In this document: positions 36,014-48,229 of the stretch, piece after piece
How positions within the stretch are numbered: position 1 is the stretch's first letter
Layout: each line of letters starts with the position of its first letter
NCBI RefSeq assembly: GCF_030272615.1
Contig: NC_081414.1
Span: forward strand, 768,998,153 to 769,062,152
Length of the DNA: 64,000 bases
Source of the DNA: Cryptomeria japonica
Lineage: Eukaryota; Streptophyta; Pinopsida; Cupressales; Cupressaceae
Direction: 5' to 3'
Program-made: the position numbers and the translations under genes
Notes under the pieces: model-generated
Told to the model about the DNA's origin: nothing
Databases searched by the model: none
Seen by the model: the letters and a program-made list of their open reading frames with translations, nothing else

Positions 36014-36910
36014 TCACCGGTTCTTGCTTATCTTCACCAGATTGTCAAAGTTCACATGACCTAATCTCCGGTGCCACAACCAGTTTTCAACAACCTGTCT
36101 CGTCATACATTGGGACTCATAGCATTCCCTTAGATTGTAGACATTACCATCTGTTCTCTTTCCTTCTGCCACAACCTGACTGGTATTTCGCTTTCTTATC
36201 TGACAACCAGTAGCGTCAAATGTGAATCTGTACCCTTTGTCACACATTTGACTTACACTCAGCAGATTATTCTTCAGTCCTTCCACGTAGTACACATCAT
36301 GAGCCTTAAGCTTGCCATCAATATTCAATGTACCACGACCTTTAATTTTGATGGAGTTGTTGTCACCAAAACGGACAGAAACACCATTCCAATCATCAAG
36401 CTTGATAAACTTTTTCTTGTCTCCGGTCATGTGATTTGAGCAGCCACTATCAACTACCCATAAATTCTTCCTTTCAACATGTAGAGTAGTCTGCACGATC
36501 AAGCTTGACATTGTCTCGTTCTTCTCTTTCTCTATCCAAACTTGTTTCTCCTCTTTCTTCTCATCTTCTGTCATCTTGTGTTCCAGTTTAGTCTCTATCT
36601 TCTGATCCGACACAGTTTTCTTTTGCTCACTAGTTCTCAGCTTACAATGCCTTGCTATGTGACCAAAATTTTGACACTTGTAACATTTTACATTTGTATT
36701 GAAAGATGTATCCAAAGCATTCTTGTAAGACATCTGCACACTTCTCCTACACTCATAACTCTTATGACCAAACTCATTGCAATTGTAGCAAGTGACATTT
36801 GTACCTTGTAATGCAGCAAATGAGTTTCTACTCTCAAAACTGGGATTTACATTTATTTTCCTACAGTTTGCCATTCTATGACCGAACTTATTACACCGAT
36901 GACAATAACC
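36014..36910 (-). pseudogene. E3 gag zinc knuckles, protease and pre-integrase
   Basis: Three zinc knuckles stand in a row: CHRCNKFGHRM-NC (about 36905), CYNCNEFGHKSYEC and CYKCQNFGHIARHC. A Lys/Glu-rich spacer leads to the protease site WVVDSGCSNHMTGD, with D-S-G intact, and then the GAG-pre-integrase motif WLWHRRLGHVNF. The frame is open for 286 residues, the longest intact piece of E3. Confidence 0.9.
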
Positions 36911-37273
36911 ATTAAAGTTTGGAACATACCGGTTAGATTGCCTTGGTCTTGCAAATTACTACCTCATCGGGGGGGGTCTTCCTTTCATGCTGCTAACTCT
37001 GGTTTATCCTTCATGATCAGCTCTTCCATTTCTCCTTGGATCTACATGTCAGTGCATTGAGTATGGTCTACGGTTCATTGATTGTGTATACCGGTTTGTG
37101 TGATGATTCTTGACAGCATCTGCATATGTCTTCTTACTGGTATCTTTGCTTACCGTGAATTTCTTCTTCTCTTCGCTTTTATTTGAAGAAGTAAATAGTA
37201 TCTCCTTATGGGATGTGTCTTTGCTATTTGAACTTTGACCCTCTTCAAATCCTAAGCCATCGGTATCCTTAGA

Positions 37274-37681
37274 TTACTTTTGTTTGCTCAACATCTTGTC
37301 TAAGGCTTCAGTGCTACCTTCATATTTGCTTCTCACTTTCATTTCTTCCTTGCTTTTCTCTAATTCCTTCTGGAGCTTGACAATTTCTTCTTCTAAGTTC
37401 TGATGCTCCTTCTCCTTTTTACTCAAACCGGTGCTAGTAACTTCACAGATCCTCTTGGCTTCTTCCAATTGAAGTTTTAGATTTGTAATTGTTTTCTTGG
37501 ACTCTTCAAGAGATTTCTCTAACATCTCTTGTTCTTTAGCTGCAACCTTTTTCACCTTCTTCAGATCTCTTCTTGTTTTCTTCAGCTCTTGCAAGGCACT
37601 GATGAGCTCTGCTTCAAGATCTACTTCTCCTTCTTGCTCTTCCTCTTCTCCTTCTTTAGGTACCGGAACCTCTTGGGCCAT
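37274..37681 (-). pseudogene. E3 gag coiled-coil segment
   Basis: An open stretch of 135 residues, almost wholly Glu, Lys, Leu and Gln with heptad spacing, predicted by eye to form a long coiled coil. It sits between the first zinc knuckle and the later three, as in some plant copia gag proteins. A stop follows at 37274. Confidence 0.75.
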
Positions 37682-37723
37682 GAAAAGGGTTTTACTAACA
37701 TAATCTTCATTGCAACAGTCATC

Positions 37724-38614
37724 TTAGACACTTTCCTCATTGGTGGTATCATTTTCATGTTTGTAGAGACTGTTCTGCTTCCGACTGCCTCTTCTACCAT
37801 ACTGACAGACATTCTTCTTCCTATCTTTACCGTATGATCTGCTACCACTTGATTGATCGTCTTCATTCCTCTCACCATAAGGACATTTGGCAGCAAAATA
37901 TCCAATCTTTCCACAGTTGAAACATTTCAAGGGCAGCTTGCCTTTGTATTTGCCTGAACCCGTCTAGAGTCTTTTGACAAAGTTTGCCATGCTATCATCA
38001 GAGTCTTGACTGGTTCCATCATGAGTAGACTCTTCTTTTCCTTTTCTTGATATTTTGAATGCAGCTTCTTTCTTCACAGCCTCAGTACCGAGAGTCCTCA
38101 TTTCATAAGCAGTTAGGGAACCATACAATTCATCCATTGTAAATACTTTCAAATCTTTTGCTTCTTCTATTGCAAAAACCTTTGTATCATACTTAGGTGT
38201 AAGGGATCTAATTACTTTCTTCACTACCACCTCATCTTTTATTTCTTCTCCAAGCCCTCTAATGGTGTTTGTTGTTTCATCAATCCTTTGGAGATAGTCA
38301 GCAATCTTCTCTTCATCTCTCATCTTCAGACCCTCAAGTTGTGCTCTCAATGTTTGTAACTTGGCTTCCTTGACTTTAGCATCGCCTTCAAATATTTTCA
38401 GCAACTTATCCCAAGTTGCTTTGGCAGATGAGCAGTGCATGACCTTAACAAACTCATTATTAGATAGCACACTAAGAATAGCAGTCTTTGCCTTAGCATT
38501 GTTCTCATATTCCTTCTTAGCATCTAGATCAGCAGGAGGATTATTAGGGACAGTATACCAATTCACAACCGATTCATTTCTTGCCATTGTGAACACTTGA
38601 CAGGATCTACCCAA
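37724..38614 (-). pseudogene. E3 gag N-terminal domain and first zinc knuckle
   Basis: The open piece 38614-37964 (216 aa) is a UBN2-type copia gag with ATWDKLLKIFEGDAKVKEAK, LRAQLEGLKMRDEEKIADYL and SLTPKYDTKVFAIEE. After one stop, the zinc knuckle CFNCGKIGYFAAKC follows (about 37888-37929). Confidence 0.88.
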
Positions 38615-38647
38615 GCTAGAGAACGCTTTGACAAAATAGGATACCTA

Positions 38648-38660
38648 CACTCTGATACAA
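38648..38660 (-). other. E3 primer-binding site
   Basis: Minus-strand TTGTATCAGAGTG, a degraded tRNA-iMet site two bases from the LTR. Confidence 0.8.
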
Positions 38661-38662
38661 AT

Positions 38663-40387
38663 TTTTGGACACAATGGATCACTAAGAGGGGGGTGAATCA
38701 GTGATTTAAACATTTTTTACTTAATTAGAGCTATACCGGTTCAATATGAGATACACAAGATGCAGATCGGTTACCAAAGCAATGCAAATAGTGTGTGTAG
38801 GAGAAATAGCTAAAAGATTAATACATTACACACATGAAGATACAACACAACACCAGATGTACGAGGAAAACCCAATATGGGAAAAACCTCGGTGAGAATA
38901 GCTGTTGGAGATCTTCTGCTCAAATCTAGCCTCACAATGAAAATATCTTATTACAAATTTTAGGGCATCAAGCCCTGATTTATGAGCATCAACTCAAAGG
39001 AGCACCGACCCCTACACAATTTATTGGCTACAACCTAAAGGAGCTACAACCCCAACACTAAGCACCTACTCAGTGAAAATAATATGAAAAACTCAGATAT
39101 GCAAATGAGATCCTTGTGGCAAATGAAGTTTTGAGACCCTTCAAAGCTTTTCCCTACCGGATTCTATCTTACCGGTTTGTATCAGCTCACCACACACTGC
39201 AACTTAACCTTTCTACTAGTTCTAACTCTACTTAATCTTCTCTCCCTTTATTCTGCTGAATTCAAATCACACTTGGTTACTCTCTATCAAGTATTGCTTC
39301 TTTCACTTTGTCACCTCTGCATTCTATGCTCACTTTGCCAGTTTGTTCCTTACACCAGTTTACCCTGCTTCTCCTTACTAGTACAATCTTCACTCACAAA
39401 CACTTCAAGTGTTTTTCTCTCTAGCTCTCAAACAACAATTTCACACTATTCTTTTCCCTTTAGCAACACCACAATCTGTCTTAGGTCGCCATATTTAAAC
39501 TAAAGCTTTCTCGCCAAAAACCAATTCAAACTTAGGGTGGCTAGGGTTTCCTTCTCCCAACCAAATCTGCATCCAATCTAATCCGATCCACCTTGGATCG
39601 CACACTTGCATTGGAGGAATAAGCCATCACGTGTTTTCCATCTGTCCAAAGTAGTTTTGCCAAAAATAGCAAACCCGGCCATGATTTCTGGCCTTGAAAT
39701 CTGTCGACTCATTTATGACCCAGTTGTTTCCTTCTCGAGGTCCTCTTGCAATCCGATTTCCTTGCTTCGATCCAAGCGCCAACAACTCCCTGATCTTTCT
39801 CCGTCGTTCATTCTTCCTCAAGCCACATCAATTTGTCATCGACCCGTGATTTGTGGTTGTTTCATTTAATGTCGACTAACTGCTCCAACAACCATGTCGA
39901 TGGAAACTTCATTGACCTCTACGTACTCGCCACCTGAGCTCCATGTGGCATCACATCGGCATACACTCATCTCACTGACACAAGGTCGGTTTAAACTTGA
40001 ACATTCAACAAACTCATATCGGCACAAGCCCTTACCGATGAGACCTTCTCCTGTTGCTAACCGATAGTGTACACTACACCAGTAGCACAACTTCACCTTC
40101 GGTGGTTTGTGATATCTTTGTCACTCTGCCTCTTTATCACAAACATTATCACAAGAAAACAACCATGCTTTATATCGGTTACAACTTGTCATGCCAACAC
40201 CTTCATATCACCTCTTACCGGAGATGTCACTGACAGTCTCAATACCTACTTGTCTTCCACCATACCGGTTGACAAGCCTTCATGTTAATCTTCCTTATGT
40301 TGGTTTAAACTTCTTCATACCGGGTTGACATACCTCTGTCGGTAGCTTGCAATACCGGTTGACATCAATGACAACTCAATGCCAACA
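38663..40387 (-). repeat. E3 5' LTR (1725 bp)
   Basis: Colinear with 19725-21466, including its terminal ...TCAATGCCAACA (plus strand). The inner end has drifted to tttttggacac. It abuts TSD ttcca. Confidence 0.92.
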
Positions 40388-40392
40388 TTCCA

Positions 40393-41363
40393 AACAAGAC
40401 ATGACAAACACTTATAGACATGACATCACATAAAACTTCATCTCTTAAAGGCCCAATATTGAAACTCACCAAACACTGCTCTTTTATCTCTATCTTCTGA
40501 TCATCTTGTAACCAACTTACCTCATAAGGACAAGGATGCTTAAGCCTCTTCAACCCAAGCTTCACAACCATCTCCTCAGATATTAAATTATCAGTACTTC
40601 CACTATCTACAATGACCTTGCAACACTTACCACTTGATTTGCATACAGTCTGAAAAAGACTCTTCCTTTGAGTAGATCTGGTATCCTTTCTTCTGAACAT
40701 AAGAGATTCTCCTTGCTTTGGTGCACAGTCAGATCCGGTAACATTCGGTTCTTCACTCGCCACAACTTCTTGCCATTCCGTGCTTACATTCATAGGATCT
40801 ATGTCCGGTTTCTCCACACTTGAAACATTTGCTAGGAAATTCTCTACTGGTACTGCTGCTACCTTTCCTCGGTGTCTTATGTTCCGGTTCTTTACTCCAC
40901 TTATGTTTTGACTCCTCTTCTTCAATCGGTTTCTTCATACTATCACTCATCTTGAATTTCACCTTTCCCTTATTCGGCTGTCTTCTTCTCACCTTCTCCT
41001 CAGCCTTTAAAGTATACTAGTAAGCTTCTTCAACTGTGGAAACCTTCAACATACTCATCTCATCTTGAATGTTAAAAGAAAGTCCATTGTTGTACCTTTC
41101 CACCTTTTCTCTATCCATCTCTCTATGTCCAGATTTAGTCACCACCTTGTAAAATTCCTCGGGCATATTCCTTCACAGTCATGTTTTTCTGTTTCAGGTT
41201 CTGCAACTTCTTGAATAGTTCCAATTCATAGTCTCCCAGTCCCAGTATGAACTTGGCCTTCAATCTTGCAACCATCTCTCCACTAGGTGATCTTCAATTC
41301 ACCATTCTCCACTCTGTCTTTCTGCAATTCTTTCCACCACAAGGCAACATGCCCTTTCAACTT
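40393..41363 (-). pseudogene. G1 gag (C-terminal part) and protease (N-terminal part)
   Basis: After the E2 insertion the gag frame resumes with KLKGHVALWWKELQKDRVE, then MVARLKAKFILG, NMTVKEYAREFYKV and NNGLSFNIQDEMSML, all blocks of the retrotransposon gag domain. Several stops and frameshifts lie between them. The zinc knuckle CFKCGETGHRSYEC is at about 40767-40808. The protease motif IVDSGSTDNLI keeps an intact D-S-G. The frame reaches CHVLFG and is cut by E3 at 40392. Confidence 0.88.
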
Positions 41364-41368
41364 GGTCT

Positions 41369-42545
41369 TGTTGATGTGTTTTTTATGACAACGTCGAACA
41401 CAGAATAAAGTTACCAACGGTCACCTTACCCTCTCTTGATCAAAATTAGTCTGTATGCTAAGATTGCACAAAAGTTCAAATGGCTAATTCCAAGGTTCCT
41501 CCAATGCGTGGACGTGACTCAGTTGATTGATGGGTTTGTTGTTAACCCAAGGGGCCTTATGTATGTTCAATTGAAGAGGATAACAAACTCATGCAAGCTC
41601 AAGGATTTCTATATGAATGATTTGCAATGAAAGCCCTAATTTTGGATTTTTTTGATTTTCGAAATATGCTAAAAGTAAATGAGAGTAGGGTAGAGAGAAC
41701 TATGCTAAAGCTAATCTAATCCTAAGACCAAGAGACGGGATCACTCATGCAAAATCAAACCACACTTCGCTTTGCCAACAGAGGAAAACTACGCGAAGGT
41801 GGTGCAATCTTCAAAGGGTGTGTAGAGGTTTTTCAGATCACCAATGTGGACCATCGAATTGAACAATCTTCACTGATCATCGAAGTTAAGTGCACACACA
41901 TAACAAAAGGTGCAGGCTAACTTTGCACAGTATGAAACAATCATCTGCACACCAAAAGTATGAGCTCAGACTCTACAATAAGTAATCCTATCAAATCCAG
42001 TTCTCCTAACAACATGTAAGCAAATCTAATCTATGAAGAGAGAAAGACCATGCAGATTGCTAAAATAGGACAAGAATACACCATCAAAATCAAACAATGT
42101 ATTAAGTTGGCTACTTCAACAATCCTGATGCAACAATCTCAGATAATAATCTCTCCTCCCTTACAAATGAGGGGGGTCACCCCTTTATATAGGCTTTAGG
42201 CCATGCAAACCCTAATTAGGGTTTCACCCAAGAAGATTCCCCACTCAAGATGAAACAAGGTGGGAATCAACAATAAATACCCCATAAAACCCATATACAA
42301 TTATTCCATGAGCCCAAAATGGCACCCACTAGTGCATTAAATACACCCCACTACATCGAACATGCCCAAAACACCCCCATGCAAGAAATAAATGCCCATC
42401 GTTCTTCATGCAACGACAACATGCACAGAGAATCTGTCATAGAATCATAAATAAGGCGGCTGCATGCAAGAAGATTCCTCATGCATTCAACATGCATTGA
42501 CTGGACCAACACTTAGTCAAAAAATTACCCCAACAGTAAATACGG
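41369..42545 (-). repeat. E2 terminal region with TATA box
   Basis: Minus-strand TATATAAA lies at 42184-42191. The next 0.8 kb follows the same order of conserved blocks as the E4 ends, for example GATGGTCCACATTGGTGATC against GATGGTATCTATGCC...GTGAT, and a shared TTATTCTGTGTT near the end. It may be the R-U5 part of an LTR. The start of any 3' LTR (TGTTGGGGTAAT at about 42532) does not match the element's other end. Confidence 0.65.
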
Positions 42546-42550
42546 CACCA

Positions 42551-45500
42551 CTATTCAACTAAAAGATTCTCGTCCAAGAATGGACAACCATTATCCCGTT
42601 CATTTATGGCGTATGCAATGAATTTGCTGACGACTGCCTCCAGCTCTCCAATGGAGACACTTGACACGTTTTCAATATCGAATTCCATCAAGGCAATTTC
42701 TTCCTCGCTCTTGGCAAAGAAGCTCTCCCATTCCATCATGCTTTCCTATGTCTTCTTCATTATACTGGAGAATGAAGAAACATTTGCAAAATGTTCCTTG
42801 GGGAATGAACCTACGAAGAACTCGTGCAACTGAGATTTCAAGGAGTTCACTGTTATTCCACCATCATTGAGTTTCCTTACGAACAGTGCCTCAATTGCAT
42901 TGATGATTTCCTCCTGCACCCCTCTGATTGAGTCTTTCAGAGTTAAGGATTCCACGCTGAATTTATTGAAGGCGTTCTTTCCGAAGAAAATGACGTAGAA
43001 CCATCAAGGAAAGTCATAAGCTTCGTTCTCCTAAATTACTTTCCAATCAATTAAAATTTGCCTTGGAATTTTTGTCAGAGCCCTGAGCTGTGGAATGGTT
43101 AAGTCTTGGTATATGTGCACATCTTCCCACAATCCTTCCATTGTCTCCAATCTGCCTAGGAGGGCCATGAACTTTGAATGAAGCTGAGCCAGGTCTTCGA
43201 TGAATTTTCCCACTTCAATGTAAACATCTTCTATCCATTCCCTAGAATTTTGTGCCATCGCTATAATTACTTCCGCATCATCAACAACTTCCTTAGGAAG
43301 GGAAGAAGGAGGAATGAATGAAGGACTTGCTTCCCTGAGTGGTCTTTTAAAACTCCTGATGTACTTGCATAGGGCTCTATTTTCTTCCCTTGGCCTCTTA
43401 CACTTTGCCTTTGATTTCAACATCTTTTCCTTCACAGCGAAGGAAGATTCTTCAAAGTCTCCCATTACTTGACCTGTGGAAGCATGATTGAGATCAATCT
43501 GTCTGATAACATAATCTTCCTGCCTGATTTCGTTCTTGTCTTTATCCATTGCAGGTTCAACAATGTGCAGGGTCCGGGATCCAGACTCATCCCTGACAAC
43601 CTTGGAAAATTTCCGGGGAGCCTTCCTTTCTGCTAGCTGATCCATCTTTTTCAACAATTCTAATAATTCCCGGGCTGGATCAATTTCTTTTTTTGGTTCC
43701 TTCCCCAGCCTTCCTATCAACAAATCTGGAGCGATAATGGAGTGACTATGAACTTTCACATTTTCCTGCTCCTGTGATTCTTCTTCCATTTTGCCATGAA
43801 TGACTTCCACGAAGCTATCCTGATGAGTCTCTTCTTGGTGTGGGGGACTTTTTTGTGTTTGACTTCTTGGCTGATTGGGTCCATGTGAAGTGTTGATGCT
43901 AAGTTTATCTGGTGTCGAAGTGCTTTCTGGAGGTGGACCTACTGAATGTGCAAACATCTCTACTTCATGTACACTCGAGGAACTCATCTGTGAATGCTCC
44001 CTCTCCATCCTTGCTCTCTTTTGTGGAGGTTCTTCCTATTGGACTTCTTGTTGAACATCCTCAGGAACTTCTTGCTGAATATCCTTCTTCCTTGCCATCC
44101 TTGGTCTCTTTGGGGCATTTTTCGCTTTATCAATCCAGACTTCCCCTCCTGCCTGGGCCTATGAAGAGCCTTCGGTTGCTTCACTATGGGAATCTAGACT
44201 TCCCATCAGCTGATATGTCAAATGAACATTCCCTTCCGCCAACTTCCTTATCTGCCGGTCAACCCAGTGCCTAGTGAATTTCAGCATTGGTCTGGCCAAG
44301 ACATTCAAATCATCAATTTGGGACTCTGACCAATTTGGCAATTGAATGGGCTGATCTTTTACTTTCTCAAATTCAAGTTGCACCAAATCTGAATCCTCCT
44401 TCACCCGATCCGGCACCTGGTAAATTTCACTTATCCTAATGATGTTAAGGGGCAGTCTGGAATGCATTTTCTTCTGGACCTCAAGGTCATCCTCGACACT
44501 TGCCCAATAATCTTCTAAGTGAAATTTGTGTATGAATTTCACGCCAACAACCTTCCTGATTTGGCGGTAAGGGTCATACTGGGCCCTGGATGTATAAAAT
44601 GGCAAGCGATAGAATGCCAACTCCCCTGCTGCACTCTCAGCGACTTCCAAACCTGGGCATATTTCCATGAAGTCACCTAGGACAATTGGGAATTTGATTG
44701 ATTGCTTCTTCTTCTTCTTCTGTAATTGATCATAAGTTGTCAACTGCCTCATGAGCTCCAGCAATAGGAGCTTGTCTGATGGATACCTCGGCAACTTGTA
44801 TGACTGGAATGAAAATCCTTGCGTCCTGATGTAGGTGAATTTAGGAAATTGTAAGAATGTGGCTCCATACTTTTGGACCAAGGAACTTGCTTGCGGCGAC
44901 ACCCTTGCGTGCAACTCCTTCTACACAAGTCGTGTCAAGTACATAGTGAAGGTGTCATTCGCCCACCTGTAGGAACTAACATTGTGAAGATACAGCTGGG
45001 GATAACACTCATGCACATTCAGCTGTGCTGGTCTACAACCCATGATTCCACTTGCTGGCAAACCATCAAATCCTCCCCTTCACGCAAGCATATAGATTAG
45101 GTAGGAGGTCATGAAGAAGGACTGAGACTTTCTTTCTTTTAAGTTTTTCATTTGTTCGTGCAAGTAATGACTAATCAATTTGGCCTAGTCAACTAGCCCA
45201 TTTACATTCATGATCTCACCTATGTAGAAGAACATCCATGTTTCAAAGTTCACCGAATGTGAACACCCCATTACTCTGCTTAGCATCTTTATCAAGTCCA
45301 CATACTTTTGCTTGAACTCAAAGATAGTGAGAGTCTTTGGCATCTTGGAGGCATGCATCCTAGGCTTTAGCAACCACTGTTTATTAATCAAATGAGCACA
45401 CTTCACAGGACCTACTTCATGTACTGTTTTAGCTCCGCTGCTGGTTCTGCGTCATGGAATAGTGCGAAGGAATTCCGAAAGCCTCACCAATTGACTCTAG

Positions 45501-45566
45501 GGTCAATGTCGCCAACAACTTGCCATCTGACATTGAAATTGTCTTCTGCTCCAAATTATAATGCTC
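42551..45566 (-). pseudogene. E2 orphan ORF, main part
   Basis: It continues the N-terminal piece cut by E6: ...LILECA rejoins EHYNLEQKTISMSDGKLLAT. Long open pieces lie at 44914-44159 (251 aa), 44008-43031 (325 aa), 42955-42746 and 42739-42551, broken by a few stops and shifts. Visible features are KKKKKQSIKFPIVLGDFMEI, RAQYDPYRQIRKVVGVKFIH, a Ser/Pro/Gln-rich middle, a basic stretch (SKAKCKRPREENRALCKYIR) and Glu-rich helices at the end. I see no protease, RT, integrase, transposase DDE or zinc knuckle. Function unknown; a structural (gag-like) role is only a guess. Confidence 0.7.
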
Positions 45567-45571
45567 TGCAC

Positions 45572-47012
45572 TGAAAGATCCCTGATGGATCCCCTTGCTG
45601 ATATGCTGTAGTTTTTAAATTAATAAACTATATTTTCCTGTGTTTACTTTGATGGTTTTAGAGAATAGACAGAAGTTGCAGAAGGTTTGTTTATTTTTGT
45701 GTTTTTGATAGTTTTTCAGCAAGTAATAATTGAAGAACAAGTACATGAAAAGAGTACTAGAAATAAATGTTCATACACAACCAAATCAAAATCGTACCAA
45801 GCAGATTTCTGATTATTTAAATCAAATAATTATCTAGATAGTGATTCCAAACAATTCCAGAAAGATTACAATAACAATGAGTCCAACCTGGATGAAGAGT
45901 GAATGTTGTAATCAAGAAGGAGGCTGCGGCAAACATCCAAAGCTCTTACATAGCTCCACGTGGGAAGAGAAATGGCTACAAAGTACAACCGTACGACTGT
46001 TAGGTGATGCCAAGCTGGAAACCCCAATCTCCACGCTGAACCCTAACTCTGTTCACTGAATCCTCCAGAAAAGATGTCGTACCAACTCTAAGGCACTGAA
46101 AACTAAATGCAAGAACCAAATAACCACTGTGTTGGGGGCTACGTCCCAGATAGGCAAGACCCTGGGGTTTCCGTCCCAGATGCTGAATCGCTCTCCAGAG
46201 TAAATTCTCCAAATCAAAGATGAAATGTGTAAAAAGATGAGTGATAATTAGGTTACCATCTCCTTATAACTCCTCCCCTCTAGCTCGAACCCTAAAAGTG
46301 TATGAAAAGTGCGCTTAGGTTTATAAAGTCTTATTTCTCATTTTTAGTTGCCAAGTATAGAGAAAACGCCACTTTTTTAATATAAAAGAATTCCGTTGAT
46401 CAAAAGGGTCCCTGACAAATGGGAAACATTTAGAAAAGTTCAAGACCTTTCCAACGAGTTATAACACTTGGGCATATGCATCCAGATGAAGCCAAAAACC
46501 CCTTATTACTCCAAAATGGCTATAAATATAGCCTTATTTAATTAATTAAATGCTAACTTAGGAAATATTTAAATATATTAAAAATATAACCTAAATAGCT
46601 ACAGAAGGCTCAAATGACTCCAAAAGCCTGAAACGGAACCTGCCACCTGTCTGTGACTGAAGTCGGAAATCATGGATCCACTGGCAATCTTGTCCCTAAA
46701 ATCTAGGGATGCTCCTAGAAACTAGGAAACATACCCAAATCTTTTGAAACTGAAACCAAGGAATAGTCTCATGGAAACCCAACCCTGGATACTGTCATAA
46801 CCTCCTAAATAGTAGGAATAGCCTCCACAAATGTAGGAACTGCCTCCTAAAATTAAGGAACTGCTCCAAACTAGTCTACTACTGCCAGAACACCAAATCC
46901 CAAACACTGAATATCCTCACTGAGTCTCTATCCACCACTGTCAGCCTACAAGACCCCATAATAAGCTGACTCACATGCCTCCAATAGACAGAGCTAAAGA
47001 GGGGACATGACA
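45572..47012 (-). repeat. E6 3' LTR (1441 bp)
   Basis: Plus-strand ends are tgaaagatcc... and ...ggggacatgaca. A candidate TATA box, TTTATAAACC, lies near 46319-46328 on the minus strand. The ORFs inside are duplicated in the partner LTR and are not genes. Confidence 0.95.
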
Positions 47013-47025
47013 GTCCTCCCCTCTC
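47013..47025 (-). other. E6 polypurine tract
   Basis: Minus-strand GAGAGGGGAGGAC directly before the LTR TGTCATGTCC. Confidence 0.88.
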
Positions 47026-47510
47026 GGAGATGCTTGCCCACAAGCAACTGCAATGCTGGATGCTGCAAAATAGACTCATCCTCCCAAGTGGCATCCTATG
47101 GGAAGATCTCTCCAACGTACCAAATACTCCCAAATCACCCTGCTTCTCAGTCGTCGTTCCCTCATCTCAAGAATTTCCTCAGGAACCAAAGTCAATTTAC
47201 CTTCCTCATCCATGGGAGGCAAATCGGGTGATATTGTAATATGCTGTCCAAGGGCCTTTTTCAAGCATGATACGTGAAACAAATTATGAATTTTACTGCC
47301 AAGTGGTAACTCCACCTCATAAGCAACCTCTCCAATGCGCTTGAGAACTCTATATGGCCCATAAAAAACGAGGTTTGAGCTTCTCAGCTCCCCCCCTTTT
47401 AAGGGTGCTCTATCAGTATGGCTGTAAGCGTAGGAAAACCATGTCACCCACCTCAAATGCCCTCTCAGTCCTATGCTGATCAGCGTACATCTTTTGCTGA
47501 TTCTGAGCAT
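47026..47510 (-). pseudogene. E6 integrase C-terminus and chromodomain
   Basis: The integrase tail has KGGELRSSNLVFYGPYRVLKRI and the junction HNLFHVSCLKKALG. The chromodomain starts at EEILEMRERRLRSRVIWEYL and VRWRDLP. A 1-bp shift then puts the expected DATWEDE in the next frame. Chromodomains steer integration to heterochromatin, consistent with this nested setting. Confidence 0.85.
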
Positions 47511-47689
47511 GCTGTAAGTTCTCCCTGAGAGATCTCATGATGTCCTGATTCTCCTATAACCAATCCTGAGCCAAAGGAACTCTACTGTCACTCAAAGCCA
47601 AATCAATGAAGGATAATGCCTTGTAACCATAAAGAGCTCTAAATGGAGTCATATCTATGGACATGTGGTGTGTAGTATTGTAACAATAC

Positions 47690-48229
47690 TCACCCAACTA
47701 CAACCAACGTACCCATACCTTCTGCTGCCCCGACACGTAGCTGCGCAAATATCCCTCAATCCACTTATTGACTATCTTGGTCTGTCCATCTGTTTGAGGG
47801 TGGTAACTAGTACTAGGTGTCAACTCTGTGCCTGCTAATCTGAAAAGTTCCTGCCAAAAGGAACTCATGAATCTACTATCCCTGTCACTCACTATGGTCT
47901 TCGGAAGACCATGGAGTCTAAATACCTCTCTGAAAAATAGCTCAGCCACCTGAGATGCTGAGAAATCAACTGCAATGGGAAAGAAGTGGGCATATTTTGT
48001 TAATCTATCCACTACAACATAGATACAATCTTTCCCCTGAACCCGAGGAAGAGCCGTAATGAAATCCATAGAAATCCCTGTCCACTTCTGTTCCGGTATA
48101 GGGAAGGGCTATAACAAGCCAGCGGGGTAGGTATGCTCCGACTTGTTCTGCTGACAAGTCATACACTCACGGACATGACGCAAAACGTCATCTTTGAGAC
48201 TTCCACGAGAATCTCTCCCAGACCGCTCT
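47690..48229 (-). pseudogene. E6 integrase core
   Basis: The piece 48069-47698 has MDFITALPRVQGKDCIYVVV, then DRLTKYAHF and IVSDRDSRF with the two catalytic Asp regions. The third catalytic residue, in the usual DGQTE, is Lys here (DGQTKIVNK), which should block strand transfer. The zinc-binding part upstream (to 48229) is frameshifted. Confidence 0.88.

Larger units (their letters stand above)
19725..40387 (-). mobile_element. E3: Ty1/copia element inserted in G1 protease
   Basis: LTRs of 1742 bp (19725-21466) and 1725 bp (38663-40387) flank a copia-ordered polyprotein. TSDs are ttccc (19720-19724) and ttcca (40388-40392), one base apart. Removing E4 and E5 gives about 8.8 kb. The gag has several zinc knuckles and a coiled coil. 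All parts carry stops. Confidence 0.92.
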
